Shown: positions 43,902 to 53,123, counted from the first letter of the stretch. The stretch is 64,000 nucleotides of DNA from Bradyrhizobium guangdongense (GCF_004114975.1 NZ_CP030051.1:1488001-1552000); one strand, 5' to 3'. Notes: generated by a model not told the origin, from the sequence alone. Made by a program: numbers and translations.

Positions 43902-44342
43902 TCAGAATTGGGGGCCGACATATCTGAGACGGCCGATGTCGGATTGTCCTTGCTCAGGAAATTCAAGCGTCGGCGTGACATGGCCGACAAGGATGCCGGC
44001 CGACACGGCCGTCTTGATGTATTTCGTCTCCCCCGCGGCTAATTGGAACGTCACCGCGTTTTCGACTTCGGTTGTCGTTGTCACGACGTATTTCCCCGGG
44101 GGACGATCGACAAAAGTGAACCCGCCAGGCACCGACCTGCCGACCACTTCGTTGTTCATCCGAATCTCGGGTTGAACAGCGTACCCGGCAAATTCGCCAG
44201 GCCGGATGAAGTAAACTCTGCCAAGACCTGGCCTTAGCGGTGGAAGTTGGAGAGGCGGTTCATCAAGGCCTCGTGGGCTCGCGCAACTCGCCAACAAAAA
44301 TCCGACAAGCAAAAGGGCCAGCGCCCCGACCTTCGACTTCAT
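43902..44342 (-). CDS. DUF2846-like lipoprotein
   Basis: A 146-residue protein from ATG 44342 with lipobox LLASC (Cys20). The rest is beta-rich with GRVYFIRPGEF, RMNNEVVGRSVPGGFTFVD, PPGKYVVTTTTEVEN and LAAGETKYIK, the pattern of DUF2846 lipoproteins. It probably anchors at the outer membrane. Function is unknown. Upstream open frame to 44435 was rejected since the lipobox fits the shorter start. Confidence 0.82.
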   Translation of the reverse strand: MKSKVGALALLLVGFLLASCASPRGLDEPPLQLPPLRPGLGRVYFIRPGEFAGYAVQPEIRMNNEVVGRSVPGGFTFVDRPPGKYVVTTTTEVENAVTFQLAAGETKYIKTAVSAGILVGHVTPTLEFPEQGQSDIGRLRYVGPQF

Positions 44343-44639
44343 ATGCCCCCGTCCTATATATTGGAGCGCCCAGCTCCAAGTCGGCGGCAAACGGCGAATG
44401 GCTAGCAATTGCCTCGCTGTTTCCGCGCCCCCCAAGGCTCAATTAGGCATACACGCACTGATTGTGCAATCGTTTTCCGATCGGAAGGCCGATACCGATG
44501 ACGTGCCGATATGGGGTCCTCTCGGGCACGGATCCGAGCGGGCGAGCCGCAGTGGCGTCCGAAATAATTTCACGGGCATGTCGGCTTTGGAGGACGCCGT
44601 TCGTCTTACAAGGAAACGACGAAGCTAGTGAGGAACCGC
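44343..44639. other. 297-base region, no gene, holds ECF42-type promoter 3
   Basis: Between the DUF2846 lipoprotein start and the DGPF gene. Overlapping plus-strand frames at 44398-44677 show no coding features. Only promoter 3 (44579-44605) is recognised; the lipoprotein's promoter should lie here too. Confidence 0.45.
44579..44605 (+). promoter_or_regulatory. ECF42-type promoter 3 (TGTCGG-N17-CGTC)
   Basis: TGTCGG (44579-44584), 17 bases, CGTC (44602-44605) then TTACA, and 34 bases to the DGPF start at 44640. Bases and spacing match promoters 1 and 2 exactly. Confidence 0.7.
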
Positions 44640-45035
44640 ATGCGATTCATGATGCTGATGATCCCGCTCGGCTATGAGACCGCGCCGGCCGACGTGCAGT
44701 TCGATCCCGAGCGGGTTGCCGCGATGATGCGCTACAGCGAGGATCTGAAGAATGCCGAGGTGCTGATCACCTTGGATGGCTTGCATCCACCGTCGATGGG
44801 TGCGCGCGTCTCGTTTGCGAGCGGCGCGCCTGTCGTGACCGACGGTCCCTTTGCGGAAGCCAAGGAAGTGCTGGGCGGCTACTGGATGATCGAGGTCGGC
44901 TCGCGCGATGAGGCCATCGCCTGGGCGAAGAAGTGCCCGGCCGCGGCCAACGAGATCATCGAGATCCGCCAGGTGCAGGAAATGGCCGACGTCCCGTCCG
45001 ATCTGCAGGCCGCCGCCGCCGGTTTCGCGATTTGA
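44640..45035 (+). CDS. DGPF/YCII-related protein
   Basis: A 131-residue protein with the canonical motif VVTDGPFAEAKEVLGGYWMI. It begins MRFMMLMIPLGYET and ends with RQVQEMADVPSDLQ. Start ATG 44640 follows GAGGAA; a GTG at 44628 is possible. It lies under ECF42-type promoter 3 and 23 bases before a second YCII-type gene. As with the copy at 38269, this is probably part of an ECF42 response. Confidence 0.85.
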   Translation: MRFMMLMIPLGYETAPADVQFDPERVAAMMRYSEDLKNAEVLITLDGLHPPSMGARVSFASGAPVVTDGPFAEAKEVLGGYWMIEVGSRDEAIAWAKKCPAAANEIIEIRQVQEMADVPSDLQAAAAGFAI

Positions 45036-45058
45036 AGACGTAAACAAGGAGAGAACCA

Positions 45059-45421
45059 ATGAGCACCGACACCTATCTCGCCGTATTCCTCGGCAGCAAG
45101 ACTAGCCCGAAATGGACTGCGTGGAATGCGATGTCCGAGGCCGAGCGAAAGGCGAAGGAACAGGAAGGCATGGCGGCCTGGAAGAGCTGGGTCGAAAAGC
45201 ACCAGGGCGCCATCCAGGCGATGGGCGGTCCGCTCGGCAAGACCAAGAAGGTCGACGGAGGGGGCGTCACCGACATCGCCAACGAGATGGGCGCCTTCAC
45301 CGTGGTCCGCGCCGCCTCGCACGAAGCGGCTGCAAAGATGTTCGAGAACCATCCGCATTTCGCGATTTTCCCCGGTGAGCGTGTCGAGATCATGCCGGTG
45401 CTGCCGATCCCGGGCGGTTAG
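45059..45421 (+). CDS. YCII-related (YciI-like) protein
   Basis: A 120-residue small protein with STDTYLAVFLGSKTSPKWTA at the start and the ferredoxin-like fold suggested by AAWKSWVEKHQGAIQAMGGP then TVVRAASHEAAAKMFENHP. It resembles the YCII family rather than the DGPF subgroup (no DGPF motif). AAGGAGAGAACC precedes ATG. Probably co-transcribed with the gene before it. Function unknown. Confidence 0.82.
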   Translation: MSTDTYLAVFLGSKTSPKWTAWNAMSEAERKAKEQEGMAAWKSWVEKHQGAIQAMGGPLGKTKKVDGGGVTDIANEMGAFTVVRAASHEAAAKMFENHPHFAIFPGERVEIMPVLPIPGG

Positions 45422-45428
45422 GCGGTTT

Positions 45429-45511
45429 CGTCATTCCGGGGTGGTCCGCAGGACTGAGCCCGGAATCTCGAGATTCCGGGTTCGATGCTGGCGCATCGCC
45501 CCGGAATGACG
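45429..45511. repeat. Dispersed palindromic repeat, type 2
   Basis: Outer arms CGTCATTCCGGGG (45429-45441) and CCCCGGAATGACG (45499-45511) are perfect. An inner perfect 22-bp palindrome (45459-45480) is centred on CTCGAG. This matches the short repeats found in Bradyrhizobium and Rhodopseudomonas genomes. It starts eight bases after the YCII stop and may act as its terminator. A shorter decayed copy is at 39917-39957. Confidence 0.75.
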
Positions 45512-45542
45512 GGGGAGAGATAGTGACCTTCACCGCCGGCTC

Positions 45543-45561
45543 ATGTAAAAGTCGTTCACAT
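45543..45561. promoter_or_regulatory. TetR operator 1, overlapping the TetR start codon
   Basis: ATGTAAAAGTCGTTCACAT, a 19-bp dyad; its last two bases are the A and T of the start codon at 45560. It matches the site at 46369-46387 in 15 of 19 bases, with the same outer arms ATGTAAA and TTYACAT. Likely autoregulation. Confidence 0.65.
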
Positions 45562-46315
45562 GAGCTGGCGCAAGGAGCAGCGCCGCGCCGAGCGCGGCTA
45601 TCACCACGGCAATCTGAAGGAAGCACTTCTGCAGGCCGCCCTCGGGCTGATCGCCGAGAAGGGCGCGGCCGGCTTTACCTTTGCCGATGCCGCACGCATG
45701 GCCGGCGTCAGCGCCGCGGCGCCTTACCGGCATTTTCGCGATCGGGATGAATTGTTGTCCTCGATCGCCCAGCGCGGGTTCGAGCAGTTCGAAGCACGTC
45801 TCACCGCAGCTTGGGACGACGGGCGCCCCGACACCGTCACCGCGTTCGAGCGCGTCGGCCGGGCCTATCTCGCCTTCGCCCGCGAGGAGCCGGCATTCTA
45901 CAATGCGATGTTCGAATCCGGCCTGCCGGTCGATGCCAATCCGGCGCTGCAGGCCGCAAGCGAACGCGCCTTTAACATTATTCGCGCTGCCGCCGAGCGG
46001 CTCGCGGCGCTCGCGCCGCCGGGCATGCCGCGTCCGCCGGCGATGATGATGGCGCTGCACATCTGGTCGATGTCGCACGGCGTCGCCTCGTTGTTCTCGC
46101 GCGGCGATGCGGCGCGACGAAAGCTGCCGATGTCGCCGGACGAGCTGCTCGAGGCCGAGGTGCTGATCTATCTGCGCGGCCTCGGCTTCCCAACCGATCG
46201 CCGGCCGGCGGGCAAGGGCGCCGAGCCGCCCCCGGTGCCGCCGGAGGCCTCCTCCGGTTCTGGCGTGCCGCCCGGCGGTCCTTGGGGCAAGCCGAAAATA
46301 AAATTGCGCAAATAA
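45560..46315 (+). CDS. TetR-family transcriptional regulator (WHG-type C-terminal domain)
   Basis: A 251-residue regulator. The helix-turn-helix is at about residues 20-65 (FTFADAARMAGVSAAAPYRH followed by FRDRDELL), starting after a basic RKEQRRAERGYHHGN. The C-terminal domain contains MALHIWSMSHGVASLF, the 'WHG'-type ligand domain. A proline-rich tail (EPPPVPPEASSGSG) follows. Start ATG 45560. Operator 1 overlaps this start and operator 2 stands before the DUF2852 gene, so it probably represses itself and that gene. Ligand unknown. Confidence 0.9.
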   Translation: MSWRKEQRRAERGYHHGNLKEALLQAALGLIAEKGAAGFTFADAARMAGVSAAAPYRHFRDRDELLSSIAQRGFEQFEARLTAAWDDGRPDTVTAFERVGRAYLAFAREEPAFYNAMFESGLPVDANPALQAASERAFNIIRAAAERLAALAPPGMPRPPAMMMALHIWSMSHGVASLFSRGDAARRKLPMSPDELLEAEVLIYLRGLGFPTDRRPAGKGAEPPPVPPEASSGSGVPPGGPWGKPKIKLRK

Positions 46316-46368
46316 TCTCGAGACCGTGTCTGGCGGCCAGCTTGACAAAATCGTGGGATGGTCTAGCT

Positions 46369-46387
46369 ATGTAAATGTTATTTACAT
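46369..46387. promoter_or_regulatory. TetR operator 2, before the DUF2852 gene
   Basis: ATGTAAATGTTATTTACAT, a 19-bp site with perfect 8-bp arms around GTT. It lies 35 bases before the DUF2852 start at 46423 and resembles operator 1 (45543-45561). Confidence 0.65.
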
Positions 46388-46422
46388 TCACAACGGCGCT
46401 GATGCCGTGATGGAGAAGGGAA

Positions 46423-46914
46423 ATGGCCTACACCGCTGATGTCAATCGCTGGCGCGGCCCCTCGGACCAATACCAATCCTACGAGCGGCCCCGCATGCTC
46501 GATACGCCCTGGCATCCTGGCTGGATTGCCGTGACCATCCTCGGCTTCATCATCTGGTGGCCGATCGGACTTGCCCTTCTCTTTTTCACACTCGGGAGCA
46601 GAAGAATGTCGTGCTGGAGCAATCAGGATCGCTGGCAGAACAAGATGGAGCGGATGCAGTTCAAGATGGACCGCATGCGCGACCGCATGGAGCGCCGCGG
46701 CTTCGGCTTTGGTTTCGGCCCGCCGTCCTCCGGCAACCGCGCCTTCGACGAGTACCGCTCTGAAACGCTGCGCCGTCTCGAGGAAGAGCAGGTCGAGTTC
46801 AAGAACTTCCTCGATCGTCTGCGTCACGCCAAGGACAAGGAAGAGTTCGACCAGTTCATGGCCCAGCACAAGACGCGTCCGACGCCGCCGCCGGCCGACC
46901 AGCAGCAAGGCTGA
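46423..46914 (+). CDS. DUF2852 protein, single-pass membrane
   Basis: A 163-residue protein. One hydrophobic helix is at about residues 34-58 (WIAVTILGFIIWWPIGLALL), preceded by a proline/aromatic start. Then come a charged amphipathic region (MERMQFKMDRMRDRMERRG), a segment SGNRAFDEYRSETLRRLEEE and LRHAKDKEEFDQFM. This is the DUF2852 pattern. The role is not known. A rho-independent terminator follows at 46966-47004, and a TetR-type operator precedes it. Confidence 0.88.
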   Translation: MAYTADVNRWRGPSDQYQSYERPRMLDTPWHPGWIAVTILGFIIWWPIGLALLFFTLGSRRMSCWSNQDRWQNKMERMQFKMDRMRDRMERRGFGFGFGPPSSGNRAFDEYRSETLRRLEEEQVEFKNFLDRLRHAKDKEEFDQFMAQHKTRPTPPPADQQQG

Positions 46915-46965
46915 GACCTCTCAAAGCCTTCAGGCGCATGCCCCCAAAGTCCTGATGGCCCCGAG

Positions 46966-47004
46966 CCGCCCGCCCGCGCACCGCGCAGGCGGGCGGTTTG
47001 GTTT
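46966..47004 (+). terminator. Rho-independent terminator after DUF2852 gene
   Basis: CCGCCCGCC pairs with GGCGGGCGG (46966-46974 and 46988-46996), the loop itself being rich in GC, followed by TTTGGTTTT. It begins 51 bases after the stop. Confidence 0.8.
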
Positions 47005-47198
47005 TCGGTGACAGAATCTGCGCGCTCCTTGCGGTTCGTCGGGACCAGGTCGAGATCGCTGAAGGCGGTCGGTCAGCGCCGGCTGAAACGTCCGGCTCCT
47101 GTTTGCGTTCAATGTATTGGAGGTGTGGCCTCTCCGTTGAACGCCGCGCGATTCCTGCCGCGCCTCCTCGCCATCCGCTCCTGCGAACCGAGGCCTCG

Positions 47199-48521
47199 AT
47201 GACAAAACACCGTCTGTTGATTGCGACGTCTCTCTGTGCCTGCCTGGTTGCCCTCCCTTTGTTCGCCGCCATTGCTATGCAGGGCGACGAGTCTCAGGCC
47301 GCCGATCTCGGCTTGATCGGGGGTGTCATCCAGCTCGTGAATCGCAACTATGTCCATCCGATCGGTTCGGATGAGCTGACCAAGGACGTGCTCAAGGGCA
47401 TGCTCAACCGGCTCGACCCGCACTCCGATTACATGGACGAGGGTGAATTCAAGCAGTCTCAGGCCGACATGGCGGGCCGATTCGGCGGTTTGGGCATCCA
47501 GATAAGCGAACAGGACGGCTTGCCGAAGGTCATTTCGCCGATTGACGGCACACCTGCGGCGCGTGCCGGAATCGAGCCGGGTGACCAGATCCTTCTGATC
47601 GACCACGTCAGCGCGCGGGGCATGCCTCTGAGCAAGGTGGTCGCGGTGTTGCGCGGCAATCCGGGCTCGAGCGTGACACTGACGCTGCTCCGCGGCAAAC
47701 AGGAGCCGCTGGAGGTCACCTTGACGCGGGAAATCATCAATGTGGAATCGGTCAAGTGGAAGCTGGAGCCGGACGGCGTGGGCTACGTTCGCATCAGCCA
47801 GTTCGGCGAAGACACCTCCAGCGGATTCAAGAGCGCGCTAGAAAAACTTCAACGCGAGTCCAGTGGCAAGCTGAAAGGACTCCTGGTCGATCTGCGCAAC
47901 GATCCGGGCGGACTGCTGACGGCTGCCATCGACGTCGCGGGCGACCTGCTCGACGGCGGCACGGTGGTGAGCATCCGTGGGCGGGATGCCAGCGAGAACC
48001 ACAGCTTTGCCGCACCCGGCCACGGCGACATGCTGGCCGGGGTTCCGGTTGTGGTGCTCATCAACGGCGCTTCCGCCTCGGCATCGGAAATCGTAGCCGG
48101 CGCTTTACAGGACCGTCATCGCGCCACGGTGATGGGCACCCAGAGCTTTGGCAAGGGATCGGTGCAGACTGTGATCCCGCTGAAGGGGCATGGTGCGGTC
48201 AGGTTGACGACAGCGCTCTATTACACGCCGTCCGGTCGCTCGATCCAAGATGAAGGGATTGCGCCCGACGTCGTAGCGGAGGCGCCCAAGGATCAGCAGA
48301 TCGCGGGTGGAGCAGTGCTGCGGGAAAGCTCGCTCACCGGCGCGCTTGCCAACCCGGGCTCGCTCAACGGGAGCCCGGCGCAGGCGCAAACCGGCCAGGC
48401 TAAGCCTATCTCGTCACCACCGATCAAGGCGGAGCTGATCGGGAAGCCCGACGACGCGCAACTCAAGCTGGCGCTGGCCTATCTCGATCACAGCAATCAA
48501 AGCAACGGGCAGGCGCGGTGA
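47199..48521 (+). CDS. S41-family C-terminal processing peptidase (CtpA-like)
   Basis: A 440-residue exported protease. A signal peptide covers about residues 1-24 (LLIATSLCACLVALPLFA). A PDZ domain (about 85-170) includes GLGIQISEQDGLPKVISPID and GDQILLIDHV. The protease domain contains the catalytic Ser in NGASASASEIVAGALQD and the Lys in SFGKGSVQTV. A poorly conserved glutamine/proline-rich C-terminus follows. ATG at 47199 follows GAGG. CtpA-type enzymes trim C-termini or degrade misfolded envelope proteins. Length is normal for the family. Confidence 0.9.
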   Translation: MTKHRLLIATSLCACLVALPLFAAIAMQGDESQAADLGLIGGVIQLVNRNYVHPIGSDELTKDVLKGMLNRLDPHSDYMDEGEFKQSQADMAGRFGGLGIQISEQDGLPKVISPIDGTPAARAGIEPGDQILLIDHVSARGMPLSKVVAVLRGNPGSSVTLTLLRGKQEPLEVTLTREIINVESVKWKLEPDGVGYVRISQFGEDTSSGFKSALEKLQRESSGKLKGLLVDLRNDPGGLLTAAIDVAGDLLDGGTVVSIRGRDASENHSFAAPGHGDMLAGVPVVVLINGASASASEIVAGALQDRHRATVMGTQSFGKGSVQTVIPLKGHGAVRLTTALYYTPSGRSIQDEGIAPDVVAEAPKDQQIAGGAVLRESSLTGALANPGSLNGSPAQAQTGQAKPISSPPIKAELIGKPDDAQLKLALAYLDHSNQSNGQAR

Positions 48522-48581
48522 GGTGGAGGAGGGCGCGCCTGTGAGACTCAGGCGCACGCCGTTTGGCCGGGCCATGGTCTT

Positions 48582-49745
48582 TCAGATCACCTTGGCCACC
48601 CGGGCGCGAACCGAAGTCAGAAAATGTTCGTAGGCGTGATCGACGATTTCGTTGAGCGATCGCGTTCGCGCAAACATCGATCGAGCCTCCGCGAGAAACT
48701 CCTCGCGGCTCGGTAACTTCGGCAGATGCAGATGCGTCAGCGCGTCGACGCCTTCATGGGCCCGGTTGAGGATATCGTGCAGCGACGGCAGTTGCAGTTG
48801 GGCGCGATCAGCCCGGTGCAGCGCCGACGAGATCGCGTGCGCCAGAGCGTGCGCATCGAACCGCCCGGCGAGGTCGCGGGCGGCCCGCTTGATGACGCGG
48901 GCGCCGAGCGGCTGCTCGTTGCGCAGCACCAGCTCGGGCGGCGCCTTCATGTTCCAGACGATTCCGGACCAGGACAGGACCTTTAGCACATAGTAGGTCA
49001 CGTCGACTTCCCACCAGCGAAAGCCCTGTCGGACGCTGCTCTGGTAGGCGTGGTGATTGTTGTGCCAGCCTTCGCCCAAGGTGAGCAGCGCCAGCAGCCA
49101 GTTGTTGCGGGAATCGTCACCCGTCACGTAGCGCTTGCGTCCATGCACATGGGCGAGCGAATTGATGCAAAAGGTCGCGTGGTAAAGCAGCACGGTGCTC
49201 CACAGGAAGCCGACGACAAGACCCGACCATCCCGCCACCAGGAAGCAGAGCACCGCAAGCGTCGCGGCCGGCAGCAGCTCCAGCCGATGCAGCCACATCA
49301 GCTCCGGATAGTCGGTGAGATCGCCGACCTTGACGAGATCGGTCGCGTCGTGCTGCCGGTGAAAGATCCAGCCGACATGGCTGTAGAGGAAGCCGCGGTG
49401 ACGCGGTGAATGCACGTCGTGTTCAGTATCGGAATGCAGATGATGGTGCCGATGCTTGGCCGCCCACCACAGCACGCTCTTCTGTGCGCTGCTCTGTGCG
49501 ACGCAGGCCAGGATGAATTGAAACACCCGGCTGGTCGCAAAAGCCCGATGGGAGAAATAGCGGTGGTAGCCGGCCCCGATTCCGAACATGCGCACGACAT
49601 AGAGCGAACCGCAGATCGCAAGCGCCTGCCAGGTGATTCCCGACCAGATCGCCGCGACGCAGCCGAGATGGACCAGCAGGAACGGCACGGCGGAGGGGTA
49701 CATGATGTCGTCGTGGTGGTCGTCGGCGGGCGCGTGGGTCGGCAT
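48582..49745 (-). CDS. Acyl-CoA/fatty acid desaturase
   Basis: A 387-residue membrane desaturase. The three histidine boxes that bind the di-iron centre are HRYFSH (about residue 60), HRHHH (about 97) and HNNHH (about 235). Several hydrophobic helices surround them. It inserts a cis double bond into fatty acyl chains, probably delta-9. The last 100 residues form an extra amphipathic tail (LHLPKLPSREEFLAEARSMF). The chosen ATG 49745 begins MPTHAPADDHHDD; an open frame to 50054 gives no recognised domain. Confidence 0.88.
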   Translation of the reverse strand: MPTHAPADDHHDDIMYPSAVPFLLVHLGCVAAIWSGITWQALAICGSLYVVRMFGIGAGYHRYFSHRAFATSRVFQFILACVAQSSAQKSVLWWAAKHRHHHLHSDTEHDVHSPRHRGFLYSHVGWIFHRQHDATDLVKVGDLTDYPELMWLHRLELLPAATLAVLCFLVAGWSGLVVGFLWSTVLLYHATFCINSLAHVHGRKRYVTGDDSRNNWLLALLTLGEGWHNNHHAYQSSVRQGFRWWEVDVTYYVLKVLSWSGIVWNMKAPPELVLRNEQPLGARVIKRAARDLAGRFDAHALAHAISSALHRADRAQLQLPSLHDILNRAHEGVDALTHLHLPKLPSREEFLAEARSMFARTRSLNEIVDHAYEHFLTSVRARVAKVI

Positions 49746-50022
49746 ATCTTGGCGTAACCTCGGGTAACGGTATCTGGGATCTGCTTCGGCCCGGCCGAAG
49801 GCAATCGGGTACGAAAAACCCGCGGATGGCGGACCACCGCGGGGTCTGGACGATATGGTTTGCGTGCACATCCCCGGCCGATGCAGCATCAGCCGGAAAT
49901 TTGCGGGACTATATGGTCGCGGACGTCTGGCATACAAGCTCGTAGCCTTACGGAGCTCAGATGGCCCGTAACGATTCGCAGCTCTCGGCAGTGGCGTGGC
50001 TGCGGCTTGAGGCGCTGTTCGC

Positions 50023-50541
50023 TCAAGCGGCGCGGCGGTGACTCTGGCCGCCATGATGCGGCGTGACCGGCTCCGAGCTGGTCTGGCCCGGCGCGTCCAG
50101 CACGGCGACGTGATGGCGGTAGACCATCTCCCAGCCCTTCCATCCCGTGAACAGGAGGATGCCGACGACGATCAGGGAGAGCACCACGCCCCACGGCTTG
50201 ATCGCGGCCTCGGTGCCCTGCGCGTAGCGCAGATAGAAATTGACCAGGGCCAGCACGACCGCGGCAAGGTTGCCGACCATGTGGTACCAGGCATCGTTGA
50301 GGCTGCGAATGCGGGCATCATTGAAGAAGTCCGTGAAGCCGGCTGCTGCCGCGATCAGCGCCATGACGATGCCGGCGCCGATCAGCCACATGGCGGCGCG
50401 AGCCCAGAAGGCGTCGCCGGTTCCGATAAACGCCAGGTCGGCAATGGGCGCGCCGACCAGGAACGCCACGGGGAAGGGGATGATCATGGGGTGGAGTGGA
50501 TGGTCGCCGATGGCGGCGGTCGTCTTGGGGTTGATGCTCAT
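50023..50541 (-). CDS. DUF2231 membrane protein
   Basis: A 172-residue protein with four hydrophobic helices (PFPVAFLVGAPIADLAFIG, AAMWLIGAGIVMALIAAAAG, NLAAVVLALVNFYLR, LSLIVVGILLFTGWKG) and a histidine-rich C-terminus. The opening GDHPLHPMIIPFPVAFL with two HP pairs is the DUF2231 hallmark. It may bind haem, as suggested for some relatives, but this is not shown here. ATG at 50541. Confidence 0.85.
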   Translation of the reverse strand: MSINPKTTAAIGDHPLHPMIIPFPVAFLVGAPIADLAFIGTGDAFWARAAMWLIGAGIVMALIAAAAGFTDFFNDARIRSLNDAWYHMVGNLAAVVLALVNFYLRYAQGTEAAIKPWGVVLSLIVVGILLFTGWKGWEMVYRHHVAVLDAPGQTSSEPVTPHHGGQSHRRAA

Positions 50542-50943
50542 GGCAAATCCTCGCCAAAAGTGATTTTCGGGATAATTTGCCGGCGGGAGCACTGGTTCCT
50601 GCGAGCGGGTAGCAGCCAGGGATGAAGCGGAACTCTCGTGTCCCCATCCCCCTGTGTCGCCTTGCTTTCCCGGAACCAAATTCGTCCCTGGTAACCCGGC
50701 ATTAACTATCGCCGGGCTCTGGTATTTATGGACAATCGCGCCCGGAGCCGTCGTCGAGGCCCATAGTTTTGACATCTTGGCAGGGAATGCAGGCGGCGGC
50801 TTTGGACGAGCCCCTGCATCCCAGAAAGACAAGGCTTTGAGCGGGCTTGCCGGCCGCGCCGGTTCTAGCGCGGCTAAAGGGGAACCGGACGCCATTTGGC
50901 CGACCGGGACATAGGTAACGATCGCCTTGAGAGGATATTTTAG
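50542..50943. other. 402-base promoter region upstream of tolQ, no gene
   Basis: No convincing gene. A hairpin CCCGGC-(10)-GCCGGG lies at 50695-50716. A ribosome site GAGAGGA is 8-9 bases before the tolQ ATG. It must contain the tolQRAB promoter and the minus-strand promoter of DUF2231; no clear hexamers were fixed. Confidence 0.5.
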
Positions 50944-51660
<717 letters not shown>

Positions 51661-51703
51661 CGGGCGGCATGTATAGTGTGAAGGCGAGATTGGGCACCAA
51701 GCC

Positions 51704-52156
51704 ATGGGCATGAACGTTGCGAGCTCGTCCGGAGGCGGCGGCCGTCGCAGCCGGCGCAAGCCGGTCATGGCCGAGATCAACGTCACGCCGATGGTCGACG
51801 TGATGCTGGTGCTGCTCATCATTTTCATGGTGTCGGCGCCGTTGCTCACCGTGGGCGTGCCGCTCGACCTGCCGCAGACCCAGGCCAAGAGCCTCGACCA
51901 GAACGACCAGAAGCCGCTCCAGATGTCGGTCGACATCAAGGGCAAGGTGTTCATCAACGACACCGAGGTCGCGCTGACCGATCTGATCCCGAAGCTGAAG
52001 GCGATCACGGACGCGCGTGGCGGGCTAGAGGAACGCATCTATCTGCGCGCCGACAAGAAGGCGGATTACGGCACGGTGGCGCGGGTGATGGGCCTGTTGT
52101 CCGGCGCCGGGTTCAAGAAGCTGGCGCTCGTCACGGAAGCGGATCAGGGATCCTAA
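51704..52156 (+). CDS. tolR: Tol-Pal system protein TolR
   Basis: A 150-residue ExbD/TolR protein: one N-terminal helix (PMVDVMLVLLIIFMVSAPLL) with the essential aspartate in the conserved NVTPMVDVML context, then a periplasmic domain ending in the usual KLALVTE. It lies 43 bases after tolQ, and the TolA-like gene follows four bases later. Confidence 0.95.
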   Translation: MGMNVASSSGGGGRRSRRKPVMAEINVTPMVDVMLVLLIIFMVSAPLLTVGVPLDLPQTQAKSLDQNDQKPLQMSVDIKGKVFINDTEVALTDLIPKLKAITDARGGLEERIYLRADKKADYGTVARVMGLLSGAGFKKLALVTEADQGS

Positions 52157-52160
52157 GCCG

Positions 52161-53123
52161 GTGAAGGTGAACGTCGACAAGACACTCGTTGCGTCGATTG
52201 CCCTCCACGTCCTCGTGCTGGGATGGGGGCTGCTGACCTTCAGCAGCAAAGCCTTCATCGCGCCGGAAGAGTCGCTTCCGATCGACATCATCTCCAGCGA
52301 CCAGCTGGCGCAGATCACCAACGGGCAGAAGACCGGCAAGAAAGAAGAGCCGAAGCCCAAGGTCGAGAAGATCGCCGAGGCCAAGCCCGAGGAAGACGCC
52401 GTCGGCAAGGTCACCGAGAAGAAAGAGCTGATCAAGACCAACTCGACCCCCGATACGCCGCCGCCGAAGCCCGTCGAAAAGCCGGTCGAGAAGAAGCCCG
52501 ATCCGCCGAAGCCGGTCGCCGAGACCAAGCCGAAGGAAGAGCCGAAGCCGCAGGAAAAGAAGCCTGATCCGGCCAAGGAAGATCCGATCGCGGAGCTGCA
52601 AAAGAAGCTGGAGACCAAGAAGCCGCCGCCGAAGCCGGTGGAGCAGAAGGTCGCGGCGGTGCAGCCGCAGCAGCAACCGAAGCCGAAGGAGCGTACCTTC
52701 GATCCCGCGCAGATTGCCCGCGACCTCGACAAGCGGGCCGCGACCCGGCACGAACTTGCCGGCTCGGCGCTGAATGCGTCGGCCTCGCTGGGCTCGACTT
52801 CAGGGACAGCCGCTACCAATGTCGCGACCTGGCAAGGTGCGTTCCAGGGCGCAGTCAAGCGCTGCTTCACGCCGACCTATAACGGGCAGGATGCCAACCA
52901 GTACGAAGCCGACATCGACATTCCCATGAGGATCGACGGATCGCTCGCGTCCGAGCCCGTCATCGTCGCGGTGCGCGGACCGTCGCGGTCGATCGCCCAG
53001 GCGGTGGCGGAGAGCGCCAAGCGCGCGATCGTGCAGTGCCAGGTCTATTCGTTCCTGCCGAAGCAGCAATACGACAGCTGGAAGGTCATTCCCATGACCT
53101 TCGGCCTTAAAGACATGTTGTGA
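52161..53123 (+). CDS. tolA: TolA-like protein
   Basis: A 320-residue protein starting with GTG at 52161. One N-terminal helix ([20 protein letters not shown], about residues 10-29) is followed by a long lysine/proline-rich spacer (about 55-185, for example [20 protein letters not shown]). A C-terminal domain (230-320) follows with [20 protein letters not shown]. This is the TolA layout: membrane anchor, extended periplasmic linker, and a C-terminal domain that contacts TolB/Pal. The gene overlaps tolB by four bases. Confidence 0.92.
   Translation: MKVNVDKTLVASIALHVLVLGWGLLTFSSKAFIAPEESLPIDIISSDQLAQITNGQKTGKKEEPKPKVEKIAEAKPEEDAVGKVTEKKELIKTNSTPDTPPPKPVEKPVEKKPDPPKPVAETKPKEEPKPQEKKPDPAKEDPIAELQKKLETKKPPPKPVEQKVAAVQPQQQPKPKERTFDPAQIARDLDKRAATRHELAGSALNASASLGSTSGTAATNVATWQGAFQGAVKRCFTPTYNGQDANQYEADIDIPMRIDGSLASEPVIVAVRGPSRSIAQAVAESAKRAIVQCQVYSFLPKQQYDSWKVIPMTFGLKDML

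Noticed and set aside
44398..44628. Short plus-strand frames between the lipoprotein and DGPF genes
   Set aside because: They lack ribosome sites and conserved residues, and the space contains the ECF42-type promoter.
49746..50054. Upstream extension of the desaturase gene to 50054
   Set aside because: The added 103 residues look random and would cross the DUF2231 end at 50023. The usual start of the family is near 49745.
50654..50914. An 86-codon frame before tolQ
   Set aside because: No ribosome site and no typical codon pattern; overlaps a hairpin and lies in the tolQ promoter region.
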